Shown here: one piece after another, positions 59,480-64,000 of the stretch | How the letters are laid out: every line of letters begins with the position of its first letter | Position numbering within the stretch: the first letter of the stretch is position 1 | The notes under the pieces: generated by a model | Database searches by the model: none | Told to the model about the DNA's origin: nothing | What the model saw: only the letters and a program-made list of their open reading frames with translations | Made by a program: the position numbers and the translations under genes | From: Coleophoma eucalyptorum | Taxonomy: Eukaryota; Ascomycota; Leotiomycetes; Helotiales; Dermateaceae | Assembly: GCA_026120035.1 (NCBI GenBank) | Contig: JALRME010000007.1 | Span: 1,515,205-1,579,204, forward strand | DNA length: 64,000 bases | Direction: 5' to 3'

Positions 59480-60972
59480 TCAAGTTGTAAAATTTGTTGA
59501 AAACTTGACCGAAGTTACATCTTTCGCCCTCTTCACACTAGCATCAATATGACCACCCAACGCCCAAAGAACCTTTATTAGCGAGATTGAAGTAAGCAAT
59601 GACTTTCGGCCCTTAAAAGATGTCACCAACTCCTCCGTTATAAAGCATAAAGTAGCCTCGCACATCGTCCGGGATGTGAGCTCTCCTGTACTTGAACCAA
59701 GCTTTGGCATAATCGATACGTGTCCTAGACACCTCGTATCAGCATCCCTTCGTAATTTCGGCCAATTCACTATCTAGATTAGTTGCTTAAAAGCCATACT
59801 GTACGAGGATGATAACCAAAGTGTCTTGATCTAATTAGCGGCACTGCCAAGTCATATCCAAGGGAGAGTGGCCGCTAGGAAGATAACACTACTGGTGGGT
59901 TCTTACAGTGTTGATATACAACATGCAGTAAACCAGGGACCTCGGAAACTTATTCTTGAGGCCGGAGTGACAGCTAGAACCCACTGGATGGCAGGAATTT
60001 CAACCCTTGGACTTCTACTATCCAGCCTGAAGATCTTCAAAAACGTACTAGTTTTCTCCGGCAAGGCGCTGCTTCAACATCGGGACGAGCAGTGCCCGGG
60101 TGAATACCAGGACCGTCTTCCACATCACCAACGATTTTAGAATTTCCGGGTATTTGCTGTGGGTCAAATTGGCCCCGTCAAATATGATTGTGGTGTAATA
60201 GATAGACAGTTTTTGGAATGCCGCATCCCAGGGTCAGGTCTGGACCGAACAGGAGGCGGTTGGCGATGCGTGTCGCGACATTCAACACCAACTCATAGAT
60301 CTACCGAACATTCCAATCTAAACCACCATCAGCAAGAGCTCGTATGATTAATCCGATCAGCAGTAGCTAGGGGATGAACTTACTCTGGGTGGGCCCCAGG
60401 AAGTCGTGGGGAGTCACATTAACTTCTTCTTCAACTTCGTTGAGGAGCTGAGGATCAAGACTCTGCGTCGAGTATTTTCGGATGGGGAGATCACAATAAT
60501 ATTGATTCTAGCAAGCTTGGTATAAACAGCATGGATGGTTTGCATAATTTGGAGAGCCATACACTTGTGCGAGCTTTCAGAAAGCAAGGAATATGACCAA
60601 CCTTTCGCATTGAGGCAGCAAGATAATCCAAGATTGCTCACGTTTTACGCAATGGTATTGGGAACATGCCGGATCTCCTCGAAATATTTTGGAGCCACGC
60701 ACCATTTGCTTTCAGGCACATTCAGGAGATAGCTGATGCAATTTCTTGTAATGCCGCTCCCAATCCACATCCAGGAGTTTCATGACCTCGGTGATGGAGG
60801 ACGCGGTATTTTCCACGACCCTCAAGGCGTCCAGTTTGGACGACATATGGAGAGTTAGTGCATGGGGTAACTTTTGGTTGGTGAAGAATAGGTGGTATGG
60901 GATACAACCGATGATTAGTAACGCTCCACCGATCATGAAATCCAGCGTAGACGGCGGAGGGATGAAAGCCAT
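59480..60972 (-). pseudogene. Decayed cytochrome P450 gene
   Basis: P450-like pieces lie in the right order on the minus strand but in shifting frames. They are ERHYKKLHQL and ESKWCVAPKYFEEIRHVPNT (about 60760-60650), RKYSTQSLDPQLLNEVEEEV (60480-60420), a plausible intron (GTAAGT...TTTAG, about 60384-60318), WNVR-stop-IYELVLNVATRIANRLLFGP (about 60313-60240, with TAG at 60301-60303), then PWDAAFQKLSIYYTTIIFDG and SKYPEILKSLV (about 60230-60110) in yet another frame. These match the N-terminal half of fungal P450s of the type with LVARLSSRVFLGxxLC. No helix-I or FxxGxRxC heme motif was found downstream, so the 3' half is lost or unrecognisable. The outer limits are approximate. Confidence 0.62.
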
Positions 60973-62787
60973 ATTTACAAGATGGCGAAGGAAGATTTGC
61001 TTTTCCGGGGATAGCGAGAAGAAAGCTCACCACTCTAAGGGTCGGACCGCACCCATATTGAGAGATGGGGAGCTTCTTCTTTAGTTGGCTATCGTTCAGG
61101 AGGGTGTAGTACACGCCTATGTCACATACTGGGGCGTGGCTGGCCGGGAAGTGCGACCCGAGAGCATTCCAAGACGCACCCCGCAACAGGCGCAAGCACA
61201 GATTTACATCAGATCGGTAGAGGATCATCCGGAAGCGCAAGTTAAGTGCACATCCGAAGCCTGTTGGATCTTGGCGAACAGTTGGCCTGAGAATAATCAT
61301 GCAAGATTGCATAATAAATATACGAAGGCTAGAGGTGTAACGGCTAACCTGACGTTATCCATAACAACCCATTCCAACGTCATAAACTCGAAATGAGCTG
61401 TATTACTTTGTGCAGGTATTTTCATGGCTGTGCCCTTGAAGAACGCTGCTTTGTTGTAGGCCGCTGCTGGCCTCGACTAGCCTTGACAAAATAAATTGAC
61501 GTTATTCAAACTAGGAAATTCTTCTCTCGAGAAGATCCAGACCATACGAGGATGTCTATACTTCTCCGAAGCGTGGCCAAGAGGTAGATGTATTCAAAAT
61601 ACCTATCTCTTCGCGTTTAGCGACTGCCATTCCCGTGACCTTTGTTCGGCTCGTCTGATTTTGCCGCCGGTGATTTCGGGAAGAAATGGTCGCGCCACGA
61701 GTAATATCGTATGACCCCTCATTCGTCGTCCCAAAGCCCACGAATCATGTTATATTGATCCGCTCCATTGGATCGAATGAATCTCGGTGCCTCCATGTTC
61801 CGTGTTCCGGTCCAATCCTCACACACCGTGTTTTTGGCTTCATGGTACGATGAGCTGGAGACTTATGGTTCGCGCTGCCCTTGAATTGTTACCGGAGCAG
61901 CTATGGCAATAAGTAGCGGCGCTTTGAACAAGTTCGTCTGGTCTTTGGTTTCTTAGGGGGATTGTGATGGCTGGCTTGATTGCACCCCATAAAATCCTCC
62001 GACAAACGTGCTAACAAACGGTCAGCTAAACGCGTCGAAACGTCAACTAACGACCGTTGATAAATTCTTAGAAAGATGAATATTCTTCTGTCCGCTTTAC
62101 CCAAACTCGATATCGGATAAAATCTTGGCAACCCGATTAGACTTACGTCTTTAAGAATGTCCCGGCTTAGGTGCCGTTATTTGGCTACAGTGACTAGCAC
62201 ATAGAGACTCAGAGCTTCCATATATGATGAATATTAAGACTAGCCTGTGATTATTTGAAGCAAGGGAAGCGAAAAAAGTGGACCAAGACTGGATCAGAGT
62301 GTCAGCATAAGAAAAACTTCCCCTTAATTCTTGTTACTGCGCTGGGAAGGCCCGTTAAAAAACACGACGAGCTTATTTCTCCATATGGACTCGTGGCTGC
62401 ATTCACTGAACTATGATAGGGTCTGTGAGTTGGCGAGTGAGCGAACTACATCTAACCCATTTATGTACTTTGGAGGTTGTAGAAATATTTCACTAGACAT
62501 TAGCGCCTAGCGTCGCTTCAACAGTACAAACCAAGGCCATTGCTCTCCGCCGCTGAGCTGCCTCTTAAGGCTGATGATGCGGCTGACGAGAGTGTTTGTA
62601 CGTAAATGGAGAAGAAACGGCGAGCGCCGTGTGTCTGCGAAAAGGCGTAAGAGTCACATAACCCCACCTTTGACCATGAGAGTGTTTATTTAAATCCTTT
62701 ACCAGAGAGTCTTGGCTGCAGCTCGCTAGAATAACAACCTGTATTACTCTGGTTCAACTTGATATTTTTGCTTTTGTAGCTTTCGCC
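60973..62787. other. Gene-free interval of 1.8 kb
   Basis: A 196-codon minus-strand frame (60722-61312) overlaps the P450 relic in another frame and has no protein character that I can recognise. Promoter of the alpha/beta hydrolase lies at the right end. Confidence 0.5.
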
Positions 62788-63777
62788 ATGACTCTTCCAG
62801 ACTCCATCACATATCCCAAACCTCCGGGCCAAGAACGACCCTATCCAAAGCCGACTCGAACGGGTAAAGCTCTTTTCAAAATCCCCAATCATGACCTCCA
62901 AGGCGAGACCGCTTACGAAATCTACGGCGACCTTGACTCGGGCAAAGTCCCACTAATTACTCTACACGGCGGACCGGGAATCCCTCACGGCTACCTACTT
63001 CCTTTGGCGCTCCTACTCTCTGATTATGATATCCCTGTCGTGATGTATGACCAAATTGGGTGTGGAGAGAGTACGCATTTCCCCGATCGTGTTGGTGACA
63101 CAACTCTGTGGACTCCTGAGCTCTTCATGAGTGAGCTCAACAATCTCAAAGAAGCACTTGGAATCAAGACGTTTGATCTTTTTGGACAGAGCTTTGGAGG
63201 TATGCTAGTGGCCCAGTACACGGCGATAAGGCAACCAGCGGGGCTACGGAAACTGATTATCTGCGACTGTTGTCCTTCTATCAAGACATGGGAGAAGTCT
63301 GCAAACGAGCTACGAGCAACTATGCCGGCTGATCTCCAGGAAACACTAACCCAGTGTGAGAAGGAGGGCAGAACAGAAAGCCCCGAGTATGAAGCGGCGG
63401 TGGATAATTTTAACAAACGACACTCGTGTCGGCTCGATCCGATTCCTAAAGAACTTGCCGACCCGATCGATGCTTGGATGAAGGACCCCACCGTAAATCT
63501 AACGGTATTCGGCACTAGTGATTTTACGGTTACTGGCTCGTCAAGGGATTGGAGTGTAGAGGGGGACTTGGAGAAGTTGACAACAGAGGTGGTACCGGGC
63601 GGCATTCTCTTGATGAACGGGTACTTTGACGTAGCGCAGGATAAATACATGATGCCGTTCTTCAAGAAGCCATCCGCCAAGGTTAAATGGGTTCGCTTTG
63701 GGCTGAGTTCGCATAGTCCCCAATTAGAAGAGACAGAGAAGTTTATTCAGGCCTTAGGTAGTTTTCTAGAAGACTAA
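62788..63777 (+). CDS. Proline iminopeptidase-like alpha/beta hydrolase (S33 type)
   Basis: A 329-residue intronless protein. Oxyanion motif HGGPG (His60-Gly64), DQIGCGES strand-helix, nucleophile elbow GQSFGG (Ser135), acid Asp in MNGYFDVAQ, and base His in GLSSHSPQLEE. Length and motifs match the proline iminopeptidase / L-amino-acid amidase group (peptidase S33 family), which cleaves N-terminal residues or amides. Fungal homologues also act in secondary metabolism, so the substrate is open. No signal peptide, so cytosolic. Confidence 0.92.
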   Translation: MTLPDSITYPKPPGQERPYPKPTRTGKALFKIPNHDLQGETAYEIYGDLDSGKVPLITLHGGPGIPHGYLLPLALLLSDYDIPVVMYDQIGCGESTHFPDRVGDTTLWTPELFMSELNNLKEALGIKTFDLFGQSFGGMLVAQYTAIRQPAGLRKLIICDCCPSIKTWEKSANELRATMPADLQETLTQCEKEGRTESPEYEAAVDNFNKRHSCRLDPIPKELADPIDAWMKDPTVNLTVFGTSDFTVTGSSRDWSVEGDLEKLTTEVVPGGILLMNGYFDVAQDKYMMPFFKKPSAKVKWVRFGLSSHSPQLEETEKFIQALGSFLED

Positions 63778-63913
63778 CTACTACTTGTACTATCCTCCGG
63801 CTTCCGATTAGCAAAATTATGGGTACCAGAGATTCTTCTAAGTTAAAACTTTGAGGATTAAATAGATAGAAAATCACGGATGTGTTTTATTTTAAAACTA
63901 CTAACGTGATTTA

Positions 63914-63945
63914 TAAGTGAGTGGGCCATATAAGCGAGTGGGCCA
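63914..63945. repeat. Short tandem duplication (two copies of about 17 bp)
   Basis: ATAAGTGAGTGGGCCAT is followed directly by ATAAGCGAGTGGGCCA, one mismatch, in AT-rich 3' DNA after the hydrolase gene. Confidence 0.7.
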
Positions 63946-64000
63946 CTTTCTATAACTCTATAACCTTTATATTCAATTTAACAATACCAACACTACTAAT

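Noticed and set aside
60722..61312. 196-codon minus-strand ORF
   Set aside because: Overlaps the P450 relic in another frame; composition and lack of motifs look random.
1..64000. Transposons, CRISPR arrays, phage or other mobile elements
   Set aside because: No transposase, reverse transcriptase or integrase frame, no long terminal repeats and no regularly spaced repeats were seen; the genome is fungal.

Overview
This is a stretch of nuclear DNA from a filamentous ascomycete (Pezizomycotina). The evidence is short GT-AG introns of about 50-65 nt, a highly-reducing-type polyketide synthase, Zn2Cys6 regulators, a Pth11-like receptor, NCS1 and PDR transporters, and a fungal DUF2985 membrane protein. 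The AT-leaning intergenic DNA and the types of protein present fit Leotiomycetes (Botrytis/Sclerotinia relatives), but that assignment is an inference. I saw no rRNA, confident tRNA, transposon, CRISPR or prokaryotic feature.

Left third (1-22 kb): a secondary-metabolite locus cut by the left edge. A polyketide synthase (minus strand, KS-AT-DH visible, continuing past base 1) faces a BAHD-type acyltransferase across a 1.4 kb shared promoter that carries a duplicated element of about 85 bp. A UDP-sugar glycosyltransferase and a full-size P-glycoprotein-type ABC exporter follow. A Pth11-like seven-helix protein and a Zn2Cys6 regulator lie next to them. The simplest reading is that the PKS makes a reduced chain, the glycosyltransferase and acyltransferase decorate it, and the ABC pump exports it. 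The regulator looks damaged: its first zinc-ligand cysteine is tyrosine and its frame contains a TAG. The PKS carries 23 tandem pentapeptide units in its KS-AT linker.

Middle (22-48 kb): a transcription-factor-like gene with a disturbed reading frame, a DUF2985 membrane protein, a sterol-glucosyltransferase-like gene whose N-terminal catalytic half has been lost, a Mid2/WSC-like surface protein, an NCS1 nucleobase permease, a Sec14/CRAL-TRIO protein, a large intronless protein of unknown function, a second Zn2Cys6-type regulator and a ketopantoate-reductase-family enzyme.

Right third (49-64 kb): an FSH1 serine hydrolase (the LovG-like family), an F-box protein, a full-length PDR/ABCG drug pump, a decayed cytochrome P450 and a proline-iminopeptidase-like alpha/beta hydrolase. 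Gene density is low and several genes are broken, as expected for an accessory region under relaxed selection. Exon boundaries were worked out by hand from splice signals and protein continuity and have not been tested against RNA.
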